The notes below the pieces were generated by a model. It was not told where the DNA came from. It ran no database searches and saw nothing but the letters and a program-made list of their open reading frames with translations. The translations under genes and the position numbers were made by a program. A stretch of 64,000 nt of DNA from Euptelea pleiosperma (Eukaryota > Streptophyta > Magnoliopsida > Ranunculales > Eupteleaceae), in the NCBI GenBank assembly GCA_035048495.1, contig CM068553.1, forward strand, positions 4,395,259-4,459,258, given 5' to 3'. Positions 35,731-49,012 of the stretch are shown here, piece after piece (the stretch's first letter is position 1; each line of letters begins with the position of its first letter).

Positions 35731-35954
35731 CAAGTTTTTCTCATTAGACTGTTTACAGTCGTCACCAATGGTGGGTCCTCCTTCTCCCACTCCCGCTCAC
35801 AACATGTACAGACAAAAGATGGTAGACTGTCGTTTGGATCTGCCTCAGCCCACACAAGATCGGGGTGTTGAAGCTGTAAGACATATCTTTTTGCAAGTTT
35901 TGATGGACAACAAAGTTTCATCCTAGTACCAACAAAACCCTCACAAAACGACAA

Positions 35955-36930
35955 AAATGACTTTCCATTTTATTCTCCCCCAGATTAAAAATGGCTAGCC
36001 AATGCCAAGGTGCCGTACTTTTGTTCGAGTAAATACCAACAAAAACAAAAATAAATTAGATGAAAGATATGAATCAACGGTGATGACCTTGAGCATCCAA
36101 TGTCGAATTCATATACTCGATCGATCTTGATCTATACCATTCATTTTTTTCAATCACCTCTTCACCATCATCATCGTTTGACATGTGTTATCTCAATTAC
36201 TTAGAACATGTTGTGTCTTGAATCTAGATTGTCCAATATTCTACGTTATAAAATATAATTAATCTTATATTATTATTATTATTTTTTTTTAAATTACTTT
36301 TTTGTCGGTATAATATTCAAGTTTTAGCCAATCAACTTTAAATTTATATGAATTATCTTAGATAGTGAAAATTGTTTCTTTTCTTGTGTATTTTTTTAAA
36401 GTTGTCTTAAATATACTACAAGGCTCTGTATGGTTGTCCTTAAAAAAGTTTTCTAGAAATAATTCTTACCCATGAATGTTCATAAAAGTTTTCTTAATCA
36501 ACGCATTTTAATCCCATATTAAAAAATATTTTGGTGGTCACCACACTGGACCTTAGTACTATTAATTTATGGAAGCTGTTACCCCCATAGTAGACCGCAA
36601 AAAATGTTGTGAGGTTGAGGCTATGGGCCACTATATTTATTAATTAATGGACAATATGACTAATTTACCCTTTGTGTGTAGTTGTCTCGTGGACCATGGA
36701 TCTCTTAAATCAATCAGTTTATAGCTTCAACCACACAATATTTTTGTGGTCTACAGTTGGAGTTGTATATCTCTTAATTTAGGCTTCACAACTCTATGAT
36801 TTATACTATCATCCAACGGGCAAAATCTTTTATCTCTACTCTAGTATGGGATGAGTCTCCCCCTTCCTGGTTAACAGGAGCCATGTCTTCGGAAGGGGAG
36901 CATCCTCATATTGGTATCTGATGAACGCTT
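35955..36930. other. Intergenic, AT-rich, nothing recognised
   Basis: Simple AT-rich DNA with poly-T runs. No coding or repeat termini were identified. Confidence 0.4.
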
Positions 36931-36934
36931 TTTA

Positions 36935-37152
36935 AGGCTCATGGCTCACGAGCCCCCCTTTTCTGACCCTCTCGGGAGTTGTGTTCTCGGCCTTGGATTT
37001 CATAAATCCTGTGAATCCAGTGGTTGGTAGTGCTGTAAAACTGCAAAAAATGATGCCGGCTCAACACAATCAACCACTGTTGGATTCTCGAAATCCACGG
37101 CCGAGAACAGGATCCCAAGAGGGATTAGAAAAAGGGGGGCTCATGAGTCCGA
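36935..37152. mobile_element. Short fold-back element
   Basis: The left arm ctcacgagccccccttttct..gttctcggccttggatttc and the right arm gaaatccacggccgagaac..aaaaggggggctcatgag pair over about 80 bases with a few gaps. No coding content. Confidence 0.65.
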
Positions 37153-40100
37153 CTCCATTTCTAAAGTATCTCTCAATAACAAGTTGTGGGCCCTAGATGG
37201 CAATGCCCGGAACCACTAACCTTCCATCACAACCCTAATAAAGATGTTGTAAGTTATAAAATTTTCATTTGATGAACTACACCTGTTTGTGTGAAATGTC
37301 GTGTTCAGTTCTTAAAGAAACTTGAATCTTAAACTTCCTGTGGTCTCTATATATACAAGTAAGATCTAAGAACTGGATTAATTTATAACAAAGATGGGAC
37401 TGACCCAGGTCAAAAGTCGTTGTGATATGATCATCATAGCCATTCAATATATATATATATCGCTTTTATTTGGAGAAATTGTTTTTTGAGATGGTTTTAA
37501 ATTTGTTTTCCAAGCTAAAATTTCTATATGAGACATGATTTATCTCTGAAATGCAAGTGGATAGGACATTGCATGTAGTTCGATGCCGCCGTGTCCATGT
37601 GGCAATAGCTCAGCCTCACACGTGCTGTAAAAATATCACAAGTTCTAAGGACATAAGCAATTTAATAAATTTGATCAAAGGGTCGTCAAGTATGTGGACA
37701 AAAATATTATACCATGCAGATTATCATCATCGAATTTGCTAGCCGTCCGATCTTTCGATTATACAACTATTACATCTAACTATTGTCATGGTGCAACTTG
37801 CTAAATATTTATTTAAGCTAGAATCAGAATGAGATAATTACAGGATCCCTCCATTTTAATATTCTTGTCCTTGTATACACGAAATGTGTAAAATAAAGAG
37901 GAGAAGAAGGCCACCGACAGCAGAAGAGTTCATGCAAGTGACAATGGGAGAAGGGTCAATTTGTGATTTGTGAATGTTGACATCCATCTAATCTAGCCTC
38001 AGGACCTTTTTCCAAGTGGGGCTGTGTGGGGCTCAGTGAATATGCCATGTGGCACTCTTTGGGGTCCACTAACCCCATGAATACATTACCCACCCCTTGA
38101 TGGACCTACACAATAAAAATCAGCTTGATTGGATTGGTGATCTCTAGCTTATTTTCAATATCTGATTACCAATCAAGCTGATTGTTGGTGTGTAGGTCCA
38201 TCAAGGCGTGGGCGCCATTGATTTATGGGTAGGTGGGGTCCAAAGAGTGTGTCATGAGGCACATTTTTATGTGTCCGGCCCCACAGGAAAACAAAAAAGT
38301 CCGTCGGGCTAATTAAATAAATTTAAATATTTATTGCTTCCCCACTTTGGCAACCATTTTAACTTGTCTCATGTGGAAACTACGTCCATTGTGTGTTGTT
38401 TCCTGAATTGGTTTCATATTATTCTGAAATGGGTCCACCATTATTCTAATTGAGAATTAAACTTACACGTATGTGTATATATTATATTATGTAATCTCTG
38501 TTTTGTCCATCAATAGAAGTTTCTTGATTGCCCTTGCAATTGGTTGATGAATACCCATAATATGAGACAACCTACTGAACTCTACCTCCGGCCCCATTAA
38601 TATATTGCCAGCTGTCATTGAAATATCCTAATGGTAGGTACATAATCTTACACGTGAGATCTATACACATAGCAGGAGGAGACATGCTATTTCTGGACAT
38701 GCACGAATCCGTCGATAAAGTTCATCAGGACGTAGTGGAGCTCTGGTTAACATGGCAGATTTGAAAAAGCTCATAAAAGGAATTATATTTGTTCAAAAAA
38801 TTACTAAAAAGATAAAGATGGAAATTGAGAGAAGCAAAAAAAGCAAAACTCTATATTTGGAGCCAAAGAATAGAGATCTCCATATTTAGAGTCAGAAATA
38901 AAGATAAAGGGGTTGGGCTTCAAATTTGGAGTCAATATAGAGATGGGTTGGAGTTGGATTTCAAAAAAACATCTTTATATTTGAAGATATAGAAATGGGT
39001 TGAAGTTGCTCTTATAGAAATGCACCTTCAAGTTAAAGAAATACATCTTCAACTAATGGACTTTTGGGCCAAAGGCCCACTACTTTGTGGGGTGGGGGGG
39101 CTTTACAACCACACCAGCACCCTTAGATTCTTAAGATCTTATTCCCTTGTAGGTTACTTGTTTTGAGAAGCTCGATCGGAAACAGAGAATGTGTGGACAT
39201 GTAAAAAAAGTCCTCACATCTTTCCAGAGGCTACGAAAATATCAGAAGGTGAAGTCAAATGAGAAGGCCAAATCCAAAATATTTGGTTGGAGCATTAACA
39301 AGTTTCAAGTTGACAAGTAAACCAAATAAAGAAAATGAACATTCTAATGTTCAGCTTAGCATGAGATACAGTCAATGCTGAGGGAAGCAAGTGTTGAGAG
39401 AGAGAGAGAGAGAGAGTCATCTTTGACTGTATCTCTTGGGGACGCACATGAGAGAGTCGTTTGTGACATCACAGACGTAGGTCCACTTTAGAATAAAATA
39501 TCTTGAGAATACTCTCAATGGTAATAGAGGTGTGTATAGGTATCTATTAGGGTCGGTATATTGTATTAAGGGAGTGTCTGACAACACAAAAAAGTTAACT
39601 TATTGACTTTTATAAGCCAGAAAGTTAAGAAGTTAGTTTGGATGTGGTTCATGTTTTAACTTTCAAAAAGTCAAAAACTAACTTAAAACTGAAGGTAATT
39701 TTTTTAGCTTTGAACTTCTAAGAGAAATTACTTCTAAAAAATTAGAAAACCTCGTGACACTTTCAATTTCAACGACTTTATGGAGGTAAGAAATCAACTA
39801 GTAACTTCTACTACAAGTAGAAGTGCTTTTACTTCTCGTTCCCAAACGCTTAAGTCAATATTATAACTTGGTAGAGTAGGTAAGGTACTAGTAATAACGT
39901 AGGATCTAGGAATTAGAATTATACTAAGAAACTTAATTGATCTCTTGTGAGTTCTTCAGGTTTCCGCTGCATCGAACTCAACATCAACAAACTTCTTGCC
40001 TCTTTGATAATCCAGTTCAATGATCAATAACGAATGTACAACCGCTACAAACCATTTTATCGTGAACAAGTGGAAGTTGGAACAGGACAGGATTAAGGAG

Positions 40101-41278
40101 TAGTAAAACGAACGAATCATACATATTAGCCATCATGTTTTTTGATACGTTCACAATTTCAGTCTTCTTGAAAGTTCTGGTGTCCGCAAGGCTGAATGTC
40201 GTACTGTGGCTATCGAGACTTGGTTGTGGAAGACTAAGGCATTGGCATCATCAGCGATAATGAAATAGTCTACTGAACAGACACAAGGAGTAGTCGTTTC
40301 CGGGATGGGCCATTGTTGTCCTCATGTGTCATGCACGTCCTTGAGGTCATTGTGATATCTCCAATAGCAAGACCGCAGCACAGATCCTTGGGGAAAGAAC
40401 ACGGAGAACAGTTAAATAAGTCTAATTACATCAAACGACGACTTCCATTTACAAACAATAGGAATTACTGACACGCCTCACCCGGGTAACCTGCCTGCAA
40501 AATCTCATTACAATGAGATCAACTTGGCTGTGATTATGAACCCAAATTTCTTGACCTGACCTGAAAATATAGAAAATAATCGCCAAGGGCCTCGCAATTC
40601 TGCAGGAACTAGCATAGAGATGTAACATTAGATGTCATGTTTGTTGAATGCAAAGTCCAGCCAGCATGTGTCATGGCCTAAATGTGCTTGCACCTGGTCC
40701 AGTACTTAATACTAAAACAGCATAAATATACAAGTAAACAACAGTTACAAAAATATTTGTTGGGCATTGAAATTTCCCGACCCGTTTGCAAAGAATAAAC
40801 TTTGGCTACAATTAAGACCAAGTAAAAAAATATGATCAAAGCCCAATACTGAGTTATGGGCATACTGCTGCTTTATCAACAAACATAAAAAAGAATGCTG
40901 GATTCTGAATGAACAGAGGACCTAGCAGAAAAACATGACACCTTGGATGATATCTTGACAAGCATAAATTAAAATTTTCACTATCTGATAATATTTCAGT
41001 GGCCCCATTACAGAAATTACATCACTCAGACCTGGCCCAGAAAAAAATATTTAAAAAAAAAAAAAAAAAAGTATGGGAAGTATATCCGAGCTCCCCATAC
41101 AAAATTTTTGAAAATGAAATTATAGGAGTGAATGTAGTTTCACAACCACTGGTAACAAGGAAAACTGCAGGATTGAGATGCTTTCCTGCTGAAAAGGGCA
41201 AAAAAGGTTCATCAGGTTCAACATCTCTTCATCAACCCACAAAAGCACCCAATGTATAAAAGGAACTGGGCAAAAAAG
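37153..41278. other. Intergenic, 3' side of the RS-rich gene
   Basis: At about 38040-38290 a fold-back carries cttgatggacctacac / gtgtaggtccatcaag and tgtggggc/gccccaca ends. At 39397-39417 is a GA run. The interval 40130-40400 has the base composition of old coding DNA but is full of stops on both strands and could not be assigned. The last several hundred bases before 41279 are probably the 3' untranslated region of the RS-rich gene. Confidence 0.4.
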
Positions 41279-44200
41279 TCATGAATGTCTTGTCCTTCTA
41301 GGAGCTATATCCTCATTGCATTCTCGCATTCCAAATGATTTGGAGCTGGCATTATAATTCCCGTCTCGACCACATCTGAAATGATCCTTCTCTTCTCTAG
41401 CTCTCCTAGGTGCATCCCCAAGCCTGCTGTCAATACCCCTGACATAGTCCTTTGGGCTCCCTCTACCATGAAACTCAGAAGTATCCTTGTTACGAGAGTT
41501 ATGTGCTGCAAAATCATCTTCCCCATCATCCCGGAACCGCTTCACAGTGTCATCCGTAACATAACGTCGTCTAACAGGATGCAGCATCCTATGTCTGTCA
41601 CCATGTTTCCTTCTATTGTCATCACTTCCATCGTACCTAGGTCCTCTACCAGCTCCAGTCACCTCCCGTAGCCTCCCAGGATGCATGGGTCTATAGTACT
41701 CATCTGGTTTCAACCTCACTGGGGAATCCACCAAATCAAACCTATGGCTCCGTAAGAAAATTCTTGCAGGTGAGCTCTTCTCAGAAACTGATGATCGTTG
41801 TTTGTAGCCATGCTCTCTAAAATGATCCACGACATCCTTCCTGTCATCGATCCATCTGGAAGCATGTGGTGGGGAACCACGACTTCTAGGTGTTGAGGCA
41901 AAACCTACAATATGCTCTGCTCCAAAACCAGGTTGTCGATGGGGTGACCGCAGCCTGTTCATTCTAGTATCAGACCTGAAATTTGGAGACCTACTGCGCT
42001 GTTTAAAACCTTGACCACCAGCATTTCTTCTCCTTGGAGATGGCCACATATGAGGAGAGCGAGTTCTAGATCTTGACCGAGATCTTGTGCGTGATCGAGA
42101 TAGATGAGCTCCTCTTCTTTGAACGGGAGAAAAGCTTCGCTCTCTCCTGGCTAAAGGATGTTGCATATGCAATGAAGAATCAATGCTGTCATGAGGCACA
42201 GGTCCATGGTACCTCTCCCTGGGTCCTGCACCAACCACTCGTGAACCGTATCTTCCAGATCTGCCCCTGCCAACACTGATGCTCCTTTCAGGGCTAATCT
42301 CTCCCACCAGTCCAAGTCCCATATGCATACCAAATGTCTCATCCCTGTCACCTGGTGATCCCCTTCTTGTAAGAGACCGATGCATGCCCTGTGAGGAAGC
42401 ATTTACAGATTGTCTACAGCCCCGGCCATTGGGCCCCACACCACCTGCTTTTACAATTGTACCATCTGAGGCAACAACAAAGCCGCTGCTCTCTACCTTC
42501 GCAGCAGCAGCTGCAGCTGCATTCTTGGGCCCAAGGTGCCCAAAGCCAGCCGGGCCATAATTAGGGGAATGATGGCGATTTGGATACCACTGGCCACCGG
42601 AAGATTCGAGCCAATGATCACCTCCCCGGCCTTTGCCATGCATATGCAAAGAGGATCCACCCCTTCCGATAAATTTCACAGAGCCAGTGTCCCTTTCAAC
42701 TCTAGGGTTTGAATCATCGAAGTAGTTGACCCTGAAAACATAAGAATAGTTAACAATTAATATTTTAGATGATCAACAACAGATCTCGACAGGAGAATAT
42801 AGCATGTAGGAAAAAGAAATAACGAAGTTACATAAGGTACCTGCTCCCCTGTATTCTATCTTTTCCAAGTAACATATCGGAGGATGTCAGTCCTTCAATA
42901 TGTGATGGCAACTCCCTCCTAGAAGCTGTTGATCCAACCACCCCTGTCATGGAACCTCTAGCATTGAGCCCATCCACACAAGCACCAGTATGATTCTTTT
43001 TACCACTTCCATCTCTGACTTCCATAATCGTATCTGTAGAACTTTTACAACCTCCAGGCAATTGATCCCATCCAGACAATTTCATACTTGAACTCTCTGT
43101 TTGGCTTGATTCTTTTGCAGCATCTCCTTTGGCACAAAACTCATCTCCAATCACCTTATCTGCACCTGTACTCCATTCTCGGCCAACTCTAGCATCCGTC
43201 TCGAGCTTTTCAATGCCATTTATTCTTCCAAAGTGCCCCCTTGACACTTGTCTCACAGCCTTGACTGCTCTTTTCTTACCAGATCCAGCCTCCAATACAT
43301 TTATCTTCAATGAGCCCCCTGCGCAGGGTTGACAATTAGCTTCTTGCGCATTCTTTTTCTCTATCCAATCTCCTTCATAATCACCATGATCAAGCTTTGC
43401 AGATATCTCTTTCTTGGAGCCCACTCCCTCCCCAACTTCTACCGACATGGGGATGTGGTAATCTGCAGCAGCTTCAAATCCATATGTGTCTCTGTTGTCA
43501 GACCCATAATCGACATTTTCAGCTTCCCCTTCGTCACTTGCATCCTCTTCCCAGCTATGTACAACTAACTCCCTGACCTCCCCATCCTCATACTGAGAAT
43601 CATAACCTGCCTGAAGCTCATCCGCATTTTTTATCCCAACTACATGACCAGGATCATTTGGAGAAACGCCTGAATCATAATCAATATCATCAAAAAGATC
43701 TTCTTCTAAAGCAACTTTACCAGAGTTATTTACAGGTTCATCACCACAGCTTTTGCATGCCTCGTGAGACGTCAAACCATCTATGGCTGTTGGTTTGTCA
43801 ACCACTGCTGGAGTCTGTCTCAATGAGTTATGCATGAATTCCTCGGAGTCAATATGCACTGAAGAATCTACTTCAATAGTATGCACATTCTTACCATCAG
43901 ACACGGAAGCTTTGACATCTTGAGCCACCATTGTATCGGCAACAACCACACATTCACTTTTTTCAACAGATGCACCTGATGCAGACAACTCTTCACAGAT
44001 AGGTGACACATGGGAAACACCCACTTTATCTGATTCACCCATGGCATTGTCAAGAGACCCAGGTGAAAGCGCTTGAGCGGACATAAAATCCATGCTCTTC
44101 GTCTTCTGGGGGACATATCCATCAACTAGCAAATTAGAGTTTCTATCAGCATCCCCACCATCTTCAAATGGAATGTTATCGGTATTACAGGAAGCCTTCT

Positions 44201-45931
44201 TTGGGATCATTGCATCAGGAAGAGACGCATCACACTTCTCAACATGGGGACTCCTCAAGCAAATAGTTTTACTTCTTTGTGCATCAGCAGCAGCACAACC
44301 GTCTGCTGGCTGCTTAACAATATCGACTCTGGATGCTATATCTCTGCTTTCCTCAGACACTGGTTTCCTAAAAATATGATCAGTTCCAGGAGAGGAAGAA
44401 TGATCATTGCATGCATCCTCGCTGACAACCTGGTTAGAAGATAGAATTTCACCATTGTCCAAAGTGCCAAAGTTTAGACACTGGGTGGAAGCATTTTCAT
44501 CTGGAACAGCACAAGTATTCACCAAAGTTGAAGGCTCCAGAGTATGTTCAACAGGAGCAGAAACAATAGATTCAGCATTGGAGCTGATTCTTTCTTGATT
44601 GTGCACAGGTTTTGTTTCTTTTACCAGGTTAGTCACAGTATTTGGAACATTATCAATCTCTGAAGAAACAACCTTTACTTGAAAGCTGGTAAGTTTGTCA
44701 GGGCCCACACATGTATCCAACTTATGCTCCTCTCTGTTTGACTCGGGAGTCCCAGGAACCAAGATTCTCGAGTCTGCATGCCTGTAGATGTCCTGTACAT
44801 CACCCGAAACCACTCTGTCAACCTTAGGCTGCACTGTCCTTTCAATGGGGTTATCTACAGATTCCTTCTGAACCTCGCAACCTTCCAAGTTCTCGAGCTT
44901 TTCACAGTGCATATGATTATCAAAGATTCCACTAACCGCATTTGCCTGAGAATTCCCAATGGCACCATCACAAGGATACTCCCAAGCGTCCATGACAGTG
45001 TTCAAGTCCCAGTGTGACCTATCGTCCCGTGAAGAAGACTCGAGCCTTCTCAGTGTTCCATCATCCTTGTTGCTTGGAAGATTCTGTGATACAGCCACAG
45101 AAGTCTTTGGAAAGGAGGGGGCACCCATATTCTTCCCATCTACGACATTGCTGACCATCGATGCCGGATCTTTTGGGGAGGAATTGGTTGTCTCTAATGA
45201 GACCGTAGTTCCTTCCACGGGCATTGAAGAAGTACATGGATCAGCATTCCGGACACCACATTCTAGACTGTTATTGCAAGCAGCAGCTGCCAGTATCGCA
45301 ATACCTGAAAAATCTTCATTGTCACCAAGCTTTTCATTAATCTCCTCCGAGTTCTCCGCATCAACAACAATCTTTGCATTGACAACTTGACCCAACTCAT
45401 TAGCAACAACAGTTTCAATTGCCGTAACTCGCTGTTTCGCAATTGATTTTGGGGAAGACTCCTTTCCAGAAACAGGTTGATTCTTTAAAAGCCTCTCAGA
45501 CTCCTCTGAGCGAGGGGAAGGTGTTCGTGGCGGAGGTGATGGAGACCGGAACAAAAATCTCCTTTTCTTAATGGGTACATGCTCTACTTTGTCGCTGAAA
45601 CGCCTCCCAAGAACAGTCACTCCAAGCTGCCAAATAGGAAAGAGATAAATACATTGGGGAAAATGGGTGCTTCTACTGATAAGCATCTGCTAGACAAGAA
45701 ATATATCGTGAGCATCATAACTAGTTGTATATTAACCTTCTCGGACTCTGAGACTGACATGACCTCCACCCTCTTTGGGTCCTTGTTGATCAGATCGCCA
45801 CTCCCTTTCAAGCTTCTTGCAAAAGGTTTCCTGGCTCGCCTTGGTGCACTCCTGTTACCTTTTGAAACAGTCTTCCAAGTCAAGTCAGGATTGATAACAT
45901 TTCTAAGTTCCAGCCCCACTGTGCTCAGCAT
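41279..45931 (-). CDS. Large RS-rich plant nuclear protein of unknown function
   Basis: Three coding exons give 1477 residues: 45931-45737, 45626-42841 and 42731-41279. The junctions AAG/GTTAAT..gcag/CTT and AG/GTACC..cag/G keep frame. Residues 82-89 are VPIKKRRF, a nuclear-localisation-like motif followed by a Ser-Pro segment. The long middle is acidic and low in structure, with DDIDYDSG and QYEDGEVRE (about 740). The C-terminal third is basic with an SRSRTRSRSRSRTRSP tract (about 1205-1220) and many RG/RS dipeptides, the composition of splicing or mRNA-binding proteins. VPIKKRRF plus QYEDGEVRE recur, as I recall, in a plant-only family of uncharacterised proteins. The start at 45931 is the first ATG after an apparent leader acceptor at about 46050. 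An upstream in-frame ATG at 46075 would fall in that intron. Confidence 0.85.
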
Positions 45932-48115
45932 GCTACCAGATAGAGACCCTAGTTTGCCACCACAAATCTTGCAGGACGCTGCCGCTACTCGCTTTCTACT
46001 TAGTTCGAGAGTAGAGGCTGAAAGCCCAATACAAGTACACAATCGAATCTGTAAGTCAACAAAAATATCTTCCACTTAGACAACGAAATGTGCACACGCA
46101 TGTGCCAAGTATCTTCATTTGATCTAAGTCATAACAACTTGTAATATGAATATGAGAAGGAACCCTCGAAACCAACCATGGAATCAGACCCCTCATCGTC
46201 TTGCTCGTTCAAAATGGTGTTGAACCAGACCCTTCCCTAATCAACACGGCAGTATCCAAAACAACTGCGGACCAAGTTACCTGTCAAACACATTAGATTC
46301 AGATCAGCACCAGCGCCAGCACCAAATAGAAGATGTGAAACTCAATATCAGCAACAGTTATTTATAGTCCGATCAATAGCTTCATTACCGAGCCCTAAAG
46401 CTGATAACAAGACTGCCAGTACATGCCTCCATAGGCCATTACCTTGGGGCAGATCGTGTTAACCAGCCTTGAAGGCCTGCATGCAACTCCCTCAATTCAC
46501 ATTGTAGCTTTGTACAAGGCCGAAATCTAAAATTTGAAATGAGGGCTTCTTCCGAGTTAACTATACAGGGCCGATGAAAAACTTCAAGTAACATAAACAG
46601 GATGACAAATACCATAACGCTAGTGCTTCAGTAGTGAGGCATAACACCCAAAAGCTAAACCTGGCAAGGGTTCTTCCTTTCAACATTATTTCCATCAGAT
46701 TAGTAACAGCGAGGTTGTTGTTCATTCAAAATATGCCCAAGAAGGCAGCAAAGTCTATCTATATTATTAGTTCATAGCAAGTCAAACAAGTTGCAGCAAC
46801 TGTCCGGTGACCAGAAGCACATCCAGAACAGCAAATATACCATCAGTACATGAAGGAATCATCTCTTGATCTAAAGAAGCTTGGACCTTCAACAACACCT
46901 CAATAGTTACAAATCAACAATAATCTGCATTTGGTTGATCTGTGAAGCAGAATAAAGTTATAAATACCATATTATGCTTTTCAATCTCTTGTTTCTATAG
47001 TTAAACCCCCAAAGCCCCAATTTCCCTCAATGGCCCACCTCTCTTCTGCAGAAAACAGAGAGTCTGACTTCGAGAAACCCTATGATTAGCAAAGAGAAGA
47101 AGATCGAGCTTCAGACGAACAACAGACAATAGATCCAGTTGCCCTAAACTATTTTAGAAGATGAAATAGATGAGAGCCCTTAACAATCGCAATGGATCCT
47201 GGCAACAAACCCTAATATTACCTACATGGGGTTGTGGTAGCACGATGAACAACCTCCTCCGCCGAGCAGATTAGGAAGCCTTAAGCGTCGATGGTGCACA
47301 AAAGAATTACTTACTCCTAAGTCCTAAAGGAGCTGTCTGAAGCAAAGACAAACCCTAATAAGTACAGAGGGACGATGTAGCACAAAAGATTAACTCAAAG
47401 CCCGTGTAACAGGAACCCTAGATCCAGAACGAAGGCGTTTCCTCCATGAAAGCAAACACCACTTCTTAGCCGACGAACGGAGACTCCGTGAACCCAACCT
47501 TGGAAGTCGCAGATGCAAAAGCACCATCAACCAAACCCGTTTCAGATTCCTAAAAACCAAACAGATCTAACTCTCAACAAGTTGCCATGGTTCTTCAACC
47601 TCTTCCTCGGCTCTTCAAAAACCCTAACTTTGACCTTATTCTCCTCCTCCTTAGCCTTCAACCTGTTTCAAAACTCAACCTGATGTCTTCTGATGAGCTA
47701 ACAAAACCTGTAAGATCTTGCAACGGATGATCAAAGCCTTCGCCTTCGCCTTCGCCTTCGCCTTCGCCTTCGAGCAAGCAGAACAACAAATCCACACGGC
47801 GCAATCGATAATCGAGAGGGAAAGTACCATCCCCCATTCTATTCTCAACCGACCAAAAACAACCAAAAAACATAGAAATCAAGAGCTAGGGTTTGTATAC
47901 CTGAAATCGATCTTCTCGATCGTTGGTTCGCCAACCGCAGCTATGAACCAAACCCGATAAAAGTTCAGAGGAAGAGAGAACCGGAGACTCTCAAAATCTT
48001 CAAGAAATTGTTGTTTGGGCTTCTTTTCTTCTTCTTTTTCTTGGGTTCGATCATGAAGAATAATGGATTCTTCTTCTGTGCTGTTTTCTGCCTTCCACAC
48101 GTATAGCTATCTCTA
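45932..48115 (-). promoter_or_regulatory. Untranslated leader region and introns of the RS-rich gene
   Basis: On the minus strand, donor-like CAG/GTATAC at 47901, donor-like ACAG/GTAAC near 46279 and acceptor-like TTACAG near 46050 suggest at least two leader introns. The upstream CT/GA-rich segment 47902-48115 would be the first exon. I could not fix all junctions. No other coding gene is visible here. Confidence 0.45.
47733..47773. repeat. Hexanucleotide repeat (CCTTCG)n
   Basis: About six tandem copies of gccttc/ccttcg lie within the inferred leader intron of the RS-rich gene. The open frames across it are artefacts of the repeat. Confidence 0.9.
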
Positions 48116-48672
48116 AATCCCTTCTTCTCCTTCCAATCTTCCTCCTTCCCTGTATGTCTGAACGAATATGGGACGACGACACATGGTGCTCCTTTACCAC
48201 GTATTTATTGTTCGCTTTCTACCCAAACTGCCTCTCACTTTTCTCATTATACCCGAAATACCCTCATGGCCTCCAAATCGGCTGACTTTGATTCGCGGCT
48301 AGCTCACTAAAAGTCAACACCCTCGATAATGACTTTGTGGATGTCTAATTATAAATAGAAATATTTATTTTCTTTTTTCCTTTTCTTTTTTTATTTTTAT
48401 TTTGCTTCAAATAGAAAAAGATGAAATAAGGGAAAAGAATTGTCAGCGTCCCTAAATCCTGGCATATTTAGAGGCAAGTACAAATTATAATTGGAAAGTA
48501 TCTATGTTCCATGTTTACGTGCTGTGCATGTCATTGGTGGGTCCCACATCCACTTTAGGATGATCACACCACCTGATCTTAGGATTACCCTACATGGTTG
48601 GAAGTTACTGGATGGTGATGCAATAAAGTATGTACTATGTACATGCCAGGCTGGGCAGGGCTGTTCTTTGAT

Positions 48673-49012
48673 GCAGAAGTCCCTCAAATTGCACTGTAGT
48701 AGACTCGTTTGGGTCCACTTGGCCCTTGAACGTCTGGCCCACACTATGAAAGACCTACACACCAAAAATCAGCCTGATTGGTGATTTCTAGCCATAGGAT
48801 TTTGAGCATTTTTTTTCATCATGGGCTCTACGAATTGGACTATGAGTTGGTTCCAAGCCCACGATGAAAAAAGTGCTCAAATCTAATGGCTAGGAATCAC
48901 TAATCACATTGATTTTTGGTGTGTTGGTCCACCAAGATGTGGGGCGAACATTCAGGGGGCAATGGGCTCGAAAGAGTCTACTACGTGTCAAATTGAGGGA
49001 CTTCTGCATCAA
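48673..49012. mobile_element. Fold-back MITE upstream of the RS-rich gene
   Basis: The ends gatgcagaagtccctcaaat and tgagggacttctgcatc are inverse copies. Inside are inverse pairs acaccaaaaatcagcctgat / cattgatttttggtgtg and catcatgggctc / gcccacgatg. Confidence 0.72.

Noticed and set aside
43868..45390. Several frames opposite or across the RS-rich exon
   Set aside because: Shadows of the 2.8-kb coding exon on the minus strand.
45933..46075. Upstream in-frame ATG of the RS-rich gene at 46075
   Set aside because: An acceptor-like TTACAG at about 46050 lies between it and the coding part, so the ATG is probably intronic. The ATG at 45931 is preferred, though a non-standard leader cannot be excluded.
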